Below are positions 33,706 to 47,507 of a stretch of 64,000 nucleotides of DNA, piece after piece. The position numbers and the translations under genes were made by a program. Source of the DNA: Isoetes taiwanensis (lineage: Eukaryota; Streptophyta; Lycopodiopsida; Isoetales; Isoetaceae); assembly GCA_021234155.1 (NCBI GenBank), contig JAJEKV010000026.1:806001-870000 (forward strand), given 5' to 3'. Under the pieces are notes generated by a model. The model searched no databases. It was not told the origin of the DNA and was given only the letters and a program-made list of their open reading frames with translations. Every line of letters starts with the position of its first letter. Position 1 is the stretch's first letter.

Positions 33706-36700
33706 TCATGGAGCGTTCTTCCATAAATTAGAGCTTGCCTGATTCTGTACGGATGGAAAGCTTGCAATCATATGGTAAGAATCATCTACATACCGAAAAT
33801 ACAGATAAATTCTCAAAACTTACCGGTATTTGAGTAAGAAATCTCCTATTTCTCTGATATTTTGTTGTAGAACGCCTTTATCTTTACTATTTCTCTTTGC
33901 TATTTCTCTGATCTTTGCTATTTCTCTGATCTGTAGAATACCTTGGCTATAGAAATTTTATTGAGATTACAGAGCTGTGGAATACCTTGGCTATGAATTA
34001 CAAAGATCTACATAGAGTTGAGGAATACTTGTGATCAACCCAAGGGAGTGGCAAGCAAAAAGCAAGCCCTATCACAGATTTGAGAGCTCTGCCTGCATGC
34101 GCCCATATGCCTCAGTAAATGTGGAGCTCTACCATCTGAGAGCAAGCAACCGATATGCATTGATATCCAGAATTTTTGCAGGCCCAATCACAGATTTGAG
34201 AGCTCTGCCCTATATGCGCCTATATGCCTCAGCAAGCAAACCATTTGAGAGCAAGCAACCGATGCCTCAGTACATGTAAATGTAGAAACGGAAAATGTAA
34301 AATGCATTGAGATCCACACTGTTCCTATGCTTAGATCTTCTGATTTCTTACTGCTGTTAGGCCGGATCTTCTATAGTGGCCCACGAACTTCAGGAGGATC
34401 TGGAAGGCTCTGCATTCCCGTTTCAGGGTGAGAACAGGTTGTAATAAGCTCCATAACCAAAATACCTGCTAAAGCCCATGCCGGAATGGCTTCCAAGAAG
34501 CCCTAAAATAAAAGATCTTGCTATGGCCGCTACATAAATACTGAGATCCGAAGTTATGTAACAAAAGCCCTGGCTATGGCCTTGAGATATCACCTTTGCT
34601 ATGGCCTCTGCAGAAACTATGACATCCGAAACCCTGTAATGAAAGCCATGGCTATGGCTGCTGCAAAAAAACTTGAAGATCCGAAAGCCCTGTAAAAAAT
34701 CGTTGAAGATCCTTGAAGATCCGGAAGCTCTGAAGCTCTGTAAAAACTCTTTGGCATGGCGATGGGGTCCTGCATGGTAATAACATCCTGCAATGTAGAG
34801 GAAAAGAAGGAAACAACAGAGAAAATCCAGAGATCCGAAAGAGAAGAAAGCAGGTCCGGCATGGTTGCTCGCTAACCACTCGTGGCCGCAACCAGCATAG
34901 TCCCTACCAATAGTAAAATTTAAAGTGGATGACCAGCACCTAATTCTAATTTCCCGCCCATGTTGGGCGGGATAATTTCAAATTAAAGTGAACCGCTTTT
35001 TGCTTATGGTGGACCCGGAGAGCTGTATTCAAAATTCTCAAAATCTCGTTATTTTATCTAATTAATGAATTCGTGCTTATAATGCAGTGGGTACGACTTC
35101 TGTTTATGCATCTTATGCGACATCTAAAGGAGTTAGAGGATCAACATCCGCTTCAAACTTGATCTTATGAAGCCTTCTTCCATCGATTTCACTACAATGG
35201 AAGAACATGCTGAGAATTTTAGAGGCTCTTCCCAGCATTTGCAAATGCATCTGTTGTATAAAATTCTTGACGACAAAAATATACTATTATCAGTGCGAGC
35301 AATTTAGGCTGAAATTTCTGAGTTCATCATTGACTACAGAACAACTAAGTAAACGACTTGAAATAATTTATTTTTAAGTGAGATTCTATCCAATAAATAT
35401 CCTATTGCAAAGGGACTTTGCAAAAACATAGTGAGTGTGCTTGACATCTCATCTAGCTCAACATGGATCCACAGAAAGTATGGTGCTGTTCAAAGCTTGC
35501 AGGACACCCATCAATTTTGCATAGTGCTGTTGAAAACATGCAGGAATGTACAATGGCATTTATGATGGGTCAATGGGAAAAGGAGTATCAGTATATATTC
35601 CTATAGACTTAAAGCATGGTGGTGCAGGAAAAGGTATTGGAGCAACGTATTAGACCTATATATGTGCTAAACATTTAAAGCTGAGCACCATGCCTGTATA
35701 TACCTTGTACTTGCTATTGCTTCTATTGGTGCTGTTACTTGCACTTTATGAGGGGTTTGCATTGTGCATACAGGGTAGTCAATGGCACATTTTGTATGAC
35801 AGTGGTAATTGGCCCTGGTTTGTAATAAATAGCATGACTTATGGTGGATTTTTTGGTGACATAACTAGTCATAAGTGAACAAGCCAACGGATAAAATCCC
35901 ATAGCTGATCTCATCTCACCATACTGCAATAACTGAAGAAATCCAATTAAAGAAGAAACAATATTTTATTCAACCTGGAACCAAATGTTTTCACAATCAA
36001 TACAATTCTAATGATGAAATGGAAATATACAGCAAACAGACCATGCTTGGCATTTATGCCTCAGCAATTTCTTCATTTTTTGCATAAGGATGATCCTTCT
36101 GCTCAGCTCCATTGCAAGTTTCAAAGACCTCATCCTCGATATTGACATCATGTTTAAAAATACAATCCTCTTCCATAGCTTACAGAACTAGTTCAATCTA
36201 ATTACTTGTACAATGAAGGAGTCATGCAAAAATATTTTCAAATCTTTTCAGTGAAATGCTTAAAAAAAACAAAGGTGAAGAATGGGTATTTATTACAAGA
36301 GTATTGTAAGAGTACTATTGTGTTATCATGTTGGAGCAGCGAGATACCAGAGATGGTCGCCAATCCATGGAGGTGCTGCCGTGAAGAAAGCGGAGCCCCG
36401 TTTCTAATCGCTGATGTGGAGGCTGATGTGTCGCTTTAGGCAGCCATAGGTGTGATATGGTATCGGGATAAAAATGAAAATAGGGTCTGGCGGGTGGCTG
36501 AATGTGCCACGTATTTTTCTTGGGTTGGTCCTAGGGTGATTTCGCCCTTAGGCGAATCTGCCCACACAGCCAATCGCATCATGACACGTGGCATATTTAT
36601 TTACAAAATGCTGCATAAAAATTAAACTGCGAAGCTTTTACCTTCCGCTTTACCATTCCGGCATTTACTCTGCATTCTTCTTCTTTTATCTAGACTGCAG

Positions 36701-37456
36701 ATTGCACCTAAGTTGCTTCCATGTTACAAGAGTGGCAATCTATTTGCCATTCCTGGGATGTCAACAGGGCGATCCCAAGAATGGCAAAAATGGCAAGTAG
36801 ATCGCCTTTCATGTATACAGAAAACTTCATTAATACAAAAACTTTTTACGACAGTGGATACGTTAAGCCTTCTTGATTAAATCTTTTCTCTTTATTACTG
36901 TCTTGATAGATAGATAGCAAATCTGAGCTGCTTCAGACATCAGAGCAGCCATATGCTTGGGAATATTAAAGAAGTCATCGACACGGATGTATAACCTGCC
37001 ACAATAAAAACGAAATAGCATTGAGGCCGATTATGAGCTCTGCATCCACTCCATAGAGGTATAAAACGAAAACAACTAGCCAGTACAGAGTTAGGAAAAA
37101 GAGACAGGCAGATTGAGGGAAGAAGGAAAAATCTTGGCATGATCTATAGAAGCATGAAATGCACTGAAAAGATTGAAGCAGTCGGAGCAGAGGGGAGTAA
37201 AGAGGTGGAAGAGGTGTTGGAGGAGCCACCATGGGAGCCATAGGGGGCGACATTGAAGAACTACCTCCTCGCATTAGCTTTGAAACAAGTATCTAATTCA
37301 ATTGTAGCACCTCCAACAATCAAGAAAACAAACTGCAACAAGAAAAGAAAGGGATTATTAGCATGAACACCTGAAAAGAAACAGAAGCACATAAATCTCA
37401 CCAAGATTCGTAAGGATTCGTGAAACTCATCACCTCAGGTCCTCAGCACTTAAGCA
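33706..37456. other. No gene recognised; local duplications
   Basis: At 34067-34275 a segment with ATCACAGATTTGAGAGCTCTG and GAGAGCAAGCAACCGAT occurs twice. At 34340-34760 GAAGATCCGAAAGC-type words recur. An exon-like stretch after ACATGCAG near 35543 reads MYNGIYDGSMGKGVSVYIPI but has no partner I can identify. The remaining open frames are short and domain-free. Confidence 0.4.
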
Positions 37457-38353
37457 GATCTGAAGCATGGTTGGGGCCGACCTAAATCGGCCCTAAAATC
37501 CGAGCGCTTCCGACCTAGGTCGGAGTCGGCTTAATTCGACCCAAGGTCGGATGGGTCTAAAAAGCCAAAAAAAAAAAAAAAAAATCCCCCTTTTCTGTGT
37601 TGCATTCTATAGGCGCCAAAATAGCCGGAACAGAGTATTTTCGACCAGATTTGGGCAGCCAAATCCCATCCTGAGTCCTTCCACTCTCTGTTTCAATCAG
37701 TGCAAGGCCAAATTGAGCTCTAGGTAAGCTTTGTTCCTTATTTTTTTTGTTTCTAGACTGGTAGCCTAATCTAAATATGTTTGGATGCTTGTTTAGCAAG
37801 AAAAGTGACATCTAATTCCAAAAGGACCACTGATTGCAGTAGTTAGATTGAGTCATTATCATAACACATATATATGTTCTTATGTTTGTCCCACTCAATC
37901 CGACCGTTGATCCGAGATCCTACGGCTCACGTGGCTTTGGGACGTTTCGTACGGCCCAGATGACTTGGGAGTTTGTTTGTAGACTATATGTACGCGATCC
38001 TACGGTCCAGGTTGATTTGATCCTGACCGTCGGTCCGAGATCCTACGGCTCACGTTGCTTGGGACACATCCTACGGTGCACATGGCTTTGGGAATTATAT
38101 GTAATCGATCCTGCGGCCCAGGTTGCTCTTGATCGTGATCGTCGATCCGAGACCCTACGGCTCAGGTGGCTTGGCACATATCCTACGGTGCACATGACTT
38201 TAGGAATTATATGTAATAGATCCTACGGCTCATGTTGCTTTAATTATTATCACGTGGTGAGATCTCGACCCTCGATCGGGTTCAAGATCCTACGGCCCAA
38301 GTTGAATGCTCATCCCTTAGGAAAAGGCTTTTAAAATTTTTATGTTGTGTGGG

Positions 38354-38407
38354 GGATTCGAACCCTAGGCATTGATTCCCCAACTCCCCATTCTAACCAC
38401 TAAACCA
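38354..38407 (-). other. tRNA-like segment with pol III A and B boxes, copy 1
   Basis: On the minus strand TGGTTTAGTGG (A box) is followed about 33 bp later by GGTTCGAATCC (perfect B box). The spacing fits an internal pol III promoter. The arms do not fold into a full tRNA, so this is a tRNA-derived promoter, as in SINEs, and not a tRNA gene. Confidence 0.7.
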
Positions 38408-38486
38408 AGCATTAATTCCATAAATAATTTGTGTTTCAGATATACTTTAGGGTAATGTTCCCATTAAGATAAAATAGACTATAACA

Positions 38487-38564
38487 TTCTAGCTAGTTCA
38501 AGAAAGTTCTAAAATGTTCTGGAAGACTCTAGAAAGTTCTAGAATCTTCTAGAAAGTTCTAGAA
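38487..38564. promoter_or_regulatory. Extended heat-shock-element-like array, copy 1
   Basis: Sixteen positions of alternating TTC and GAA on a strict 5-bp period; three (GCT, AAA, CTC) deviate. The last seven are perfect. This is the nTTCnnGAAn geometry bound by heat shock factor trimers. A second in-phase array lies at 38599-38646 (eight of ten modules perfect). Binding is inferred, not shown. Confidence 0.6.
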
Positions 38565-40825
38565 CATAAGAGAATCTAGGGGGGACCTAAGAAAATTCTT
38601 CCAGAAAGTTCCAAATTGTTCTAATAAGTTCTAGAATGTTCTAGAATGTAGGGGAATCTACGGGAATGTAAGGAAATCTAGGGAAATACTTCCAGAAAGT
38701 TCTAGAATATATTGAAAGTATTAGAATGTTCCAGAAAGTCTTAGAATGTTCTAAAAAGTTCCAGAATGTAAGGAAATCTTATAAAATGTAAGAGAATCTA
38801 AGAAAATATTTACAAGCCTAGGGGAATCTCTTAAAATCTAAGGGATCTAAAGGAATCTTCATAAAATCTAAAGGAATATACGAAAATGTTGATGAAATTT
38901 TAGAGTATCTAAGGGAATCTTTATAGAATTTCTTTGAATATCATGTAATGTAAGGGAACCTAGGGTAATCTCATAAAATCTAAAGGAATCTAAGGGAATC
39001 TAAGGGGATCTTCATAGAATCTTGGAGAATCTAGGGAAATCTAATGGAATCTAGAGGGAATCTTATAAAATTTTGAGAAATGCTCACAGAACCTCTAAGA
39101 GAACCTTGGTAGAATCTTAGAGAATCTATGAATTTAGAGTATTCTCAAGAGATTCTTTTAGAATGTAGGGCACGACAAGAACTTGCACGTAGGAACATGC
39201 TAAAACTCGAACATGCACTGTAGGACGCATTAAATTTCTTGTTTATATGTATATGTTAAGTTTTTTCTTTTGTTGCTTTAGATTTACCTGGAGTAATAAA
39301 CCCATGGGCAAATCATAGATGCCCATCCTTGCAACGAATCTAAACTGTTCTGAAGCCTCTGATTGATGTTGTCCATCTGCAGGAGAAGGTAGGACGAAAT
39401 TTATTTATAGCCGAGAGTACCATGCGTTCTTACCCAGTTAAACTCCACGCTGGGTAAGCTTGTGGACAGACTATAACATCGATGACCACTTTGCTGCCAT
39501 GCCATTCATAAAATTAAATAGATATGGTTTTTTTAGTGCAGGAATATTAAATCAGCTGGGAAACTCAAACATTGAACTAATCTATCTGTGATCTAAGGAA
39601 TATTGCTGGTGAGCCCTTTTCTTATGGTATTCTCGTTTGTATTATGCGTCTGGTTGCTTGCATTGCTTCCTTTAAGAATGATTATTGGCAGTGGCATGTA
39701 AGAAGAGAAGTTATTGAGCTTCTGAAATATACCTCTTATATGGAAACTGAAGTAGTGGTGACAGGGATTCTTGGTACAGCAACATGTTTAGATCTCATTA
39801 ACTTTTTGGCCACAAGGAATTCAATGTGAGAAAAGTGCAATTAAGGTGAGTTTTGACATGTGCTCAAATAAAATCTGGACAGGTATGTGGTCTGGCTCCT
39901 CTAGTGAATTGGATTGAAAGACAAATCTGAATTCTTTAGGATGTTTCTTAGACCAATTAAATTCTTACTTTTAGATTTCATACTTCATCATAGATTACAA
40001 TTGATCATTGATCTCCTTTGCTTCATTTAAAATTTAATAGCATAAATCCACTGTATAGCAATTATTTGAGGTGTAATCTCGTCCAACCCAAATTCTTTAT
40101 TTTTTTAGAAGTAGAGATGTATATTGCATGTTGTTTATGCATTGTCTGCAGGAAAAGAGAGAGTTGAATTTTAGCAAAATAGGTCGGTAGGTCGGCAAAA
40201 AATCCCCACCTAAGTCGGTCTTCTCCCACCTAGATCGGCTGGTCGGCTAGGTCGGTGGGTCGGCCCAACTATGATCTAAAGGACCTATGCAAAAAGATGC
40301 ATTGGCTCTTCTAAAGAAGGTGCCTTTGTCCTCCTTACTGTTTTGTCAAGCAAAGCATTAGATTTTTGTTACTTGAAATCATAGGCTTATAAGATGACTT
40401 TGTAATTACTTGCAAAAAGTCATTTTTTTTACATTCCTATCGTCCTCAATACCAATTGTTGCACACTGTCAAAAGTTCAGTGTATGTGCCGTTATTTTTT
40501 TTTTACAGGAGTTAGCCTTCAGCAGCGAGGACATCAAAGAAAAAACTGTGGCAGATAGGACTTTAGAGAAAAGCAGGGATCCTCACTCTGTACCATGATC
40601 TTTTGTCAATTAATTTTCTAATTTGAAGTAGTTTGTAGCTTTTGATGTAACTTAGACTTTGTCTGCATGGCTACTCCATTACACTGCGTTTATGAGAATC
40701 GTTCCAGTTGATGTAGGAGAATAGCTCTCTCAATCAGCAATAGACCACAGCAGTTCTAATACATAAAGGCTCTACAGATTGCAAATGTGTCTGTTTAGTT
40801 CTAACAGGTTCAAAGAATAGTTCAG

Positions 40826-42000
40826 TTGAAGGTGGTAGCTGAGCAGTTGCATTTCAAAATTGTGATGCTTTTGATGCATAGTGGAAAGGAATTCGAGAGG
40901 TCATCAAGTGGTTCGAACGGCAAAGACGTTACCTATTATAAGCCATCTGTGGGACCCCCAGAAGGAGCATTTTTACACTGGACATGGGTTAGCAAGCAGT
41001 TCCATATTTTTGCAGATCTGCAGAAAGCTATCAATCCAACTTCTTCAGCGCCTTCAACATCTGTTCCTCTACTTTTTGGTTACCCATACTGAATTGCGAC
41101 CTGGTTATTATTATCAGGTCTGATGCTGTGTTTATATATGGAATTGAATATTGCTCATTTATGTTTTGCAAATTGAATGATGTATTTATGAAGGTGACAG
41201 ATGGCAGCTGTATATGTATCTGAGAGGAGTTGAAGGTGGTAGCTGAGCAGTTGCATTTCAAAATTGTGATGCTTTTGATGCATAGTGGAAAGGAAGCTGA
41301 GGCTGTCAAGTGGTTCAGACAACACGTTACCTGTTATAAGCCATATGTGGGACCCCCAGAAGGAGCATTTTTACACTGGGCATGGGTTAGCAAGCAGTTC
41401 CATGTTTTTGCAGATCTGCTGAAAGCTAGCAATCAAACTTCTTCAGCGCCTTCAACATCTATTCCTCTACTTTCTGAAGTTTTGGTTACCGATATTGAAT
41501 TGCGACTTGGGTATTATTATCATCAGGTCTGATGCTGTGTTTATATATGGAACTGAATGTTGCTCATTTATGTTTTGCAAATTGAATGATGTGTTTATGA
41601 AGGTGACAGATGGCAGCTGTATATGTATCTGAGAGAAGACAAGCATTTGAAATGGCTTTGGCAACGTTTGAAGCATTTGAAGATCTGGAAGCAATGGATA
41701 CACTAGCTTCAGAAGATATTGTCCCACCTATATATATTGGTCAATCTCCACAAATAATAAGACAGGGTAACCCACTTGATTTACAGAAGTATGTCCTAGA
41801 ATCTTGTTACATGCATTTGATCTACCTTAATATGACTTCTCTAGCTAATCTGCAAGTTATGGTTCCAGTCCCACACATGCAGAATACATGAGACACGCAA
41901 TTCTCGAGGAAAAGAAATTCCCATATACCCTCACTATCGACCTTTTCAAAAGAGCTCATGATGAGTACAAAATTGTTAATGCAAGTCGGACAATCTATTA
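40826..42000 (+). pseudogene. TRAPPC11 fragment with tandem exon duplication
   Basis: Translations match the foie-gras region of TRAPPC11, a TRAPP tethering-complex subunit of the secretory pathway: VAEQLHFKIVMLLMHSGKE, YVGPPEGAFLHWAWVSKQF and YYYHQ (41230-41526), then EDIVPPIYIGQSPQIIRQG (41610 to about 41790), then EYMRHAILEEKKF...LFKRAHDEYK (about 41882-41995). The first exon plus its intron is present twice, as 404-bp tandem units at 40826-41229 and 41230 to about 41633. The first copy has lost the frame around KEFERSSSG where the second has KEAEAVKWF. The third exon does not join in phase. Full TRAPPC11 is over 1000 residues, so this is a small and probably dead piece. Confidence 0.75.
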
Positions 42001-42802
<802 letters not shown>

Positions 42803-43522
42803 AAATTTAATGCGTCCTACGATGCATGTTCGAGTTTTAGCATGTTCCTATGCTGCAAGTTCTTGTCGTGCCCTATATTCTAAAAGAATCTCTTGAGAAT
42901 ACTCTAAATTCATAGATTCTCTAAGATTCTACCAAGGTTCTCTTGGAGGTTTCGTGGAGATTCCTCTAAATTTTATAAGATTCCCTCTAGATTCCATTAG
43001 ATTTCCGTAGATTCTTCAAGATTCTATGAAGATCCCCTTAGATCCCTTGAGATTTTATGAGATTGCCTTAGGTTCCCTTACATTATATGAGATTCAAAGA
43101 GATTCTATAAAGATTCCCCTAGATACTCTAAGATTTCATCAACATTTTCTTAGATTCCCTTAGATTTTATGAAGATTCCCTTAGATCCCCTAGATTTTAA
43201 GAGATTCCCTTAGGCTTATAAATATTTTCCTAGATTCTCTTACATTTTATGAGATTTTCTTAGATTCAGTTAGATTCTCCCGATTCTTTTTACATTCGAG
43301 AACTTTTTTTTAGAACATTCTAAGACTTTTCTGGAACATTCTGAGACTTTCAAAATATTCTAAAAGTATTTCCCTAGATTCTCTTGCATTCCCATAGATT
43401 CCCCTACATTCTAGAACATTCTAGAACTTATTAGAACAATTTGGAACTTTCTGGAAGAATTTTCTTAGATTCCCCCAGATTCTCTTATGTTCTAGAATTT
43501 TCTAGAATATGTTGGAACTCTA

Positions 43523-43585
43523 GAAGATTCTAGAACTTTCTAGAGCCTTCCGTAACATTCTAGAACTCTTTTGAACTAGCTAGAA
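43523..43585. promoter_or_regulatory. Heat-shock-element-like array, copy 2
   Basis: Thirteen 5-bp-spaced positions alternate GAA and TTC, nine exact. The order mirrors the copy 1 array, including the deviating AGC/GCT position, so the array was present in the common ancestor of the copies. Confidence 0.6.
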
Positions 43586-43657
43586 TGTTACTCTATCTTA
43601 ATTAGAATGTTACCCTTAAGTATATTTGAAACACAAATTATTTATAGAATTAATGCT

Positions 43658-43710
43658 TGGTCTAGTGGTTAGAATGGGGGGTTGGGGGTTAATGACTAGG
43701 GTTTAAATCC
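43658..43710 (+). other. tRNA-like segment, copy 2, decayed B box
   Basis: The A box TGGTCTAGTGG is intact. The B box reads GGTTTAAATCC where the other copies have GGTTCGAATCC: the CpG is TpA, as expected if both strands of a methylated CpG deaminated. Confidence 0.65.
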
Positions 43711-44206
43711 CCCACACAACACATAAAAATTTAAAAGCCTTTTCTTAAGGGATGAGCATTCAACGTGGGACGAGGGATCTTGGACCGATCAAGGGTCGAG
43801 ATCTCATTACGTGACAATAATTAAAAGCAACATGAGCCATAGGATCTATTACATATAATTCCCAAAGTCATGTGCACCGTAGGATATGTGTTGAGCTACG
43901 CGAGCCATAAGATCCTGGATCGACGATCAGGATCAAGAACAATCTGGACCGCAGGATCTATTACATATAATTCCCAAAGCCATGTGCATCGTAGGATATG
44001 TTTCAAAGCAACGAGCCGTAGGATCTCGGGACCGACGCATCGTGATCAAATCAACCGGACCGTGAGGATCGCTACATATAATCTATATACAAACTCCCAA
44101 GCCATCCGGTCGCACGATATGTCCCAAAGCCACGCGGAGTCGTGAGGATCTCTGGATCAACTGGGCCTGGGATTGAGTGGGACAAACATAAGAACATATA
44201 TATGTT

Positions 44207-44830
<624 letters not shown>

Positions 44831-45069
44831 AAGATTTTTTTGAGGTTGTTATAAATGCATTCGTCAAATATTGGGTCAGTAACACTATAAGGCATCTTAA
44901 TTTTCAGCTGTTGTAGTTTATAATGTTAGTATTGTTGTATTTCAAAATTACTTGAATAAAGGAGAAAGTTTGATGTATTTGGATTGGTGTAAAGCAAGAG
45001 TCAAGAGTGCGTCTATGTTTGTCAAAAGTTAATACGTATATGCCAATGTGTGTTTCTTTAGAGGCTATG

Positions 45070-45119
45070 TTGAACCACGAGTGGCCTCATGGTTCAACAT
45101 GAGGCCATTCGTGGTTCAA
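45070..45119. other. Short near-perfect hairpin
   Basis: Arms 45070-45091 and 45098-45119 (22 bp, one mismatch, TTGAACCACGA at the base) enclose a 6-base loop. It could be a tiny foldback element or a hairpin RNA source; nothing else supports either. Confidence 0.55.
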
Positions 45120-45584
45120 AATTCCTTATTTATTGAGTTGAGGTACTGCATATGTTTTGGGTATTGTTGGAGCATGTATGTTTGGAATGGGGTTGTGATG
45201 AAGAGATGAAGAACAATAAGCGTCAATACAATGTAGGTTCGCTTATATAATTTCATATGATGACGATAATATGAAAGCATCTATGCACCATGAAGTGCAT
45301 GTATAACAACAAATAATTGCTTTTGACTATAAACAACAATGCACTCACCATATTTTTTTTAATAACATTTATACAAACAATATTAACAGCATGACTCGTA
45401 TCTAAAGAGACAAAACAACCAAAGAATAAGCTTTATATTAAATTTAGACTCTGTGGTTTGCAAGAGAGGAAGAAGTATACTGAAAATATTGGATTGCAGT
45501 ATATTAACTAGATTGAATATTTCTGCTAATTGTTTCATTGTGAATTGCCCTTCCATGGAGGATAATGTTGGCGTGGTTCACATA

Positions 45585-47060
45585 TGGTACCTCAAAATTG
45601 CTATCAATTAGAGGATAAGATTATATTTGAGACCAGGTATGTATATCCCAAGGCAATAGTCTGACGAGAAGCTACCTGATTTAAAAGCATGGGCACAATA
45701 AACTTGACTTAACTTTTTAATGTCAATGAGCCTTGCCGTTGGCTAAGTGCTCAAGTGAAACTTTTTCTGGGCCAGATATGTTATACTTAACCTATTAGGG
45801 TATATGTTATATTTAGCCTATTAGGGTTGGATATGAGAGTGTGTATTTCTGCACACATCGATTGGGCTATTGTCCTAGCTTGGCAACTTAAAGATGTTGC
45901 TTTAGACAATTATGGAACATAACAATGGCTATGATGCTTAAAATATGTTGTCTTTGGCTTAATGTTATTTATTTTTGTTGCTAATAGTTGGGTAGTGGTT
46001 GTGTGTTGTGTGATATGGTGGTAGTAGTGTAGTGTGTGTAGTGACTGTAGTGCATAATATAGTGTAGTGATGTATAGCCTAAGACAATGGCTTAACGAGG
46101 AGCTACGTGATTGAAAAGCATGGGCACAATGAACTTGGATTAACTTTTTAGTTTTGCCCTTGACTAAGCTATGTTATATTCAGCCTATTAGGGTTCGATA
46201 TGGGTGTATGTATTTCTGCACATGTTGATTGGGCTATTGTCCTAGCTTGGCAACTTAAAGATGTTGCTCGAATGGCGATATCTTTAAGTTGCCAATGAGG
46301 TCAATGGAAGAAATATATAAGTGTGCACTGCATATTTGTCCTTCTGACAACGTAAACATGAATGCTGCTAGGCAGCACAAACTCTTTGTTGAGTAAGTTA
46401 CATTGCGGAATGCACAACATCTTTTGCAGAATCAGTGAAGGAACGCATTATACTAAGAGAGATTATCTTTTCTTTCTTTATTTTCTTGGTCATCATCTTG
46501 TCTTTCCTTTGATGTAGGTCATGGTGTCTAATGGCTAGAAATTGGTTATACTCTAGGGAACACAAGCATTAATTTTCTAAATTCGTATTGCGTTTTCGTT
46601 TTGTTAACAATGGAGTTTAAAACCCATGTAGCATGGCAGTTATTGGCAGGTATTTAAGGTGGAGCAAGAGTATGGCCAGAACTCAGAAAAATGCGGGTTA
46701 TTCGACCTTAAATTCTTCACAATGGAAGATTGCAAGTAGTGGTTTTTTGTCGATTGGTTATTTTGTTCGAAGACTGGAAATTATTTCCAATACAATACAC
46801 TTGCTGACATTTCTTTTCGAGGATATCCAACAGTTCTTCCTTCTCTTCAAACCATAGTTTCACTGAGAGTTACATGCCCATCGTATTTATGAAGCCATAA
46901 GGCCGTCCTTTCTAAGGGAGTAGCAATACAATAACATAATCTCTATAGTTACAGCTAGAAGTATTGAAATGGTTTACATATGATACCACAAAATTGTTAT
47001 CAATTTTAAAGTGGGGATAAGATTACATTTGAGGCCAACTGCGTATGGCCCAAGGAGGAG
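45585..47060. repeat. Diverged direct repeats
   Basis: Segments at about 45661-45905 and 46078-46275 share AAAAGCATGGGCACAAT and GGGCTATTGTCCTAGCTTGG. A piece of the same unit (CATATGGTACCTCAAAATTG) at about 45580 recurs at about 46976. No gene is recognised in 44831-47440; the open frame at 46633-46857 has no domain. Confidence 0.6.
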
Positions 47061-47445
47061 CTACGAATAGAGAACACTATAAATAAGATGCACACTCCAA
47101 TTTACAAAATTAAAAAGTAAGATATATTCTTCCATGTTTAATTTTCACAACCAAAATCATGCTTCAATTAACATGTATTCCTGAAAACGTTTTTCTAAAG
47201 CCATTAGAAGGGTAAATAACAATGTGGCATACCAGCTGGTGCCATGCATGTGTTGCCAAAAAAGGATCGGTAATGGATGGACAAATGCTTGTGCTAGAAA
47301 GGCATGTAAGAACTAAAAAAGGTTCCACATGCATTGAATAATTGAGCAAGGTGAGATCATGATGTGTCTCAAAGAATGTCTCAAAAGAAATTGAGATAGC
47401 GTCTTGGGTTACCTAGGTGCACAAACCACAGTGGCTAACATGTTT

Positions 47446-47507
47446 GTTGGCTTAGACGTATTTGAAATAATGTAATGTTGGCTTAGACGTATTTGAAATA
47501 ATGTAAT
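47446..47507. repeat. Perfect 31-bp tandem duplication
   Basis: The unit starting GTTGGCTTAGACGTATTTG occurs twice without a mismatch, implying a recent event. Confidence 0.9.

Larger units (their letters stand above)
37867..39254 (+). repeat. HSE/tRNA-like composite repeat, copy 1
   Basis: Order: TATATATGTTCTTATGTTTG start; five or more GATCCTACGG(C/T) subrepeats, the first with GGCTCACGTGGCTTTGGGA (an ABRE/G-box core); a tRNA-like segment on the minus strand at 38354-38407; TTCTAGAA-type arrays from 38487; degenerate AATCTAAGGGAATC words; and an end reading TAGGACGCATTAAATTTCTTG. The same order, with both ends, occurs at 42799-44208 (inverted) and 52583-53875. No protein is encoded. I know of no named family that matches. 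Confidence 0.85.
37466..40272. mobile_element. Candidate 2.8 kb TIR transposon rich in GGTCGG
   Basis: The left end reads CATGGTTGGGGCCGACC; the right end, reversed, reads ATAGTTGGGCCGACC. Flanks are GATCTGAAG (37457-37465) and GATCTAAAG (40273-40281), a 9-bp duplication with one mismatch. Both subterminal zones (about 37480-37560 and 40170-40265) are dense in GGTCGG/CCGACC words. No transposase is seen. The repeat unit at 37867-39254 lies inside it. Confidence 0.45.
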
